A stretch of DNA of 64,000 nt from Neobacillus mesonae (GTDB lineage Bacteria > Bacillota > Bacilli > Bacillales > Cytobacillaceae), in NCBI RefSeq assembly GCF_001636315.1, contig NZ_KV440949.1:1342703-1406702 (forward strand). The letters are read 5' to 3'. The translations under genes and the position numbers were made by a program. Position 1 is the stretch's first letter; each line of letters opens with the position of its first letter. Shown in pieces: positions 63,573 to 64,000 of this stretch. Under the pieces are notes generated by a model. That model was given only the letters and a program-made list of their open reading frames with translations, did no database searches and was not told the DNA's origin.

Positions 63573-64000
63573 TTAGGCGTTTGCTTTTAAAGAAGTTAAG
63601 CCGGTTGCCGCTTCAATTGCATCCTCGAGGTCCTCGATCAGATCATCCACATTTTCAATCCCAATGGACAGGCGGATCAAGTCCTCAGATACACCAGCTG
63701 CCTTTAACCCCTCTGCATCCAATTGCTGGTGGGTTGTGCTTGCCGGGTGAATAATTAAGCTCTTGGCATCGCCAACGTTAGCAACATGGGCCCAGATTTT
63801 AATGGAATCTATTAGTTTAGCCCCAGCTTCTTTACCGCCTTTAATCCCAAACACTACCATTGAACCGGCACCTTTTGGCAGATACTTCTTCGCAAGCTCG
63901 TAGTCAGGGTGCGAAGGATGCCCCGGATACGTAACCCACTCCACCGCAGGGTGATTTGTTAAATATTCTACAACCTTTTGAGTGTTTGCGACATGCTCCT
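63573..64000 (-). CDS. metY: O-acetylhomoserine sulfhydrylase (MetY), 3' part
   Basis: An open frame that enters from the window edge and ends at 63573; only the last 142 residues are seen. They include AVEWVTYPGHPSHPDYELAKKY, FGIKGGKEAGAKLIDS, ANVGDAKSLIIHPASTTHQQL and LIRLSIGIENVDDLIEDL, the Cys/Met metabolism PLP-enzyme pattern of MetY (O-acetylhomoserine aminocarboxypropyltransferase). It makes homocysteine from O-acetylhomoserine and sulfide. It lies just upstream of the SAM-regulated metNPQ, on the same strand. Confidence 0.9.
   Translation of the reverse strand, partial: EHVANTQKVVEYLTNHPAVEWVTYPGHPSHPDYELAKKYLPKGAGSMVVFGIKGGKEAGAKLIDSIKIWAHVANVGDAKSLIIHPASTTHQQLDAEGLKAAGVSEDLIRLSIGIENVDDLIEDLEDAIEAATGLTSLKANA

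Overview
The window is a stretch of an AT-rich, spore-forming Bacillaceae chromosome. It looks like Bacillus sensu lato, perhaps Neobacillus or a close relative; that genus is an inference from gene content and from memory of B. subtilis gene order, not from a search. The evidence is strong AGGAGG-type ribosome sites, many TTG and GTG starts, sporulation genes (YteA-type protein, YutH, YutC, LytH, YunB, KapB, KapD) and near-colinearity with the B. subtilis yug-yui-yum-yut-yun-suf-met arm. I saw no rRNA, tRNA, insertion sequence, prophage or CRISPR array.

Layout. 1-12.3 kb is a mixed accessory stretch: the start of a 5-oxoprolinase subunit (pxpB), a small flavoprotein, a 14-TM drug exporter, a secreted subtilisin followed by an NprR-type regulator and its unlisted signal-peptide gene, a CorA Mg transporter with a short upstream ORF, a cation-efflux protein, several tiny genes, an amino-acid permease and a LysE exporter. 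12.4-15.6 kb is a GtrA/glycosyltransferase/YkoS lipid-linked sugar operon. 15.7-24.5 kb is central metabolism and housekeeping (YugO K+ channel, HPr, Pgi, Fe-alcohol dehydrogenase, RocD, YugI, PatB). 24.6-34.8 kb holds 6-phosphogluconate dehydrogenase, AlaX, SodC, a lipoprotein cyclophilin, KapB, KapD, a thioesterase, PepA, YuiC and YuiB. 34.9-41 kb is a redox and Fe-S cluster (YuiA, Ndh, YumC, ErpA, YuzB, YutJ, YuzD, YutI). 41-54.7 kb is the yut/yun block with LipA and LytH. 55-60.2 kb is the complete sufCDSUB operon. 60.6-64 kb is metNPQ under a SAM-I riboswitch, with metY cut by the window edge.

How the genes work together. The protease, NprR-like regulator and pro-peptide form a plausible cell-density circuit at 3.3-6.2 kb. 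SufCDSUB, ErpA and YutI build and deliver Fe-S clusters that LipA, encoded between them, needs. Ndh, YumC and YutJ are a group of flavin oxidoreductases; Ndh has a Rex-like operator upstream. SAM controls methionine uptake through the riboswitch.

Between genes, nearly identical 43-47 bp palindromes (GGTGTCAGGCACC...GGTGCCTGACACC) occur six times and a second palindrome type once, mostly between convergent genes. A 42-bp tandem repeat follows suf. The most unusual items are the NprR/NprX-like cassette and the proline/aspartate-rich leader ORF ahead of corA.
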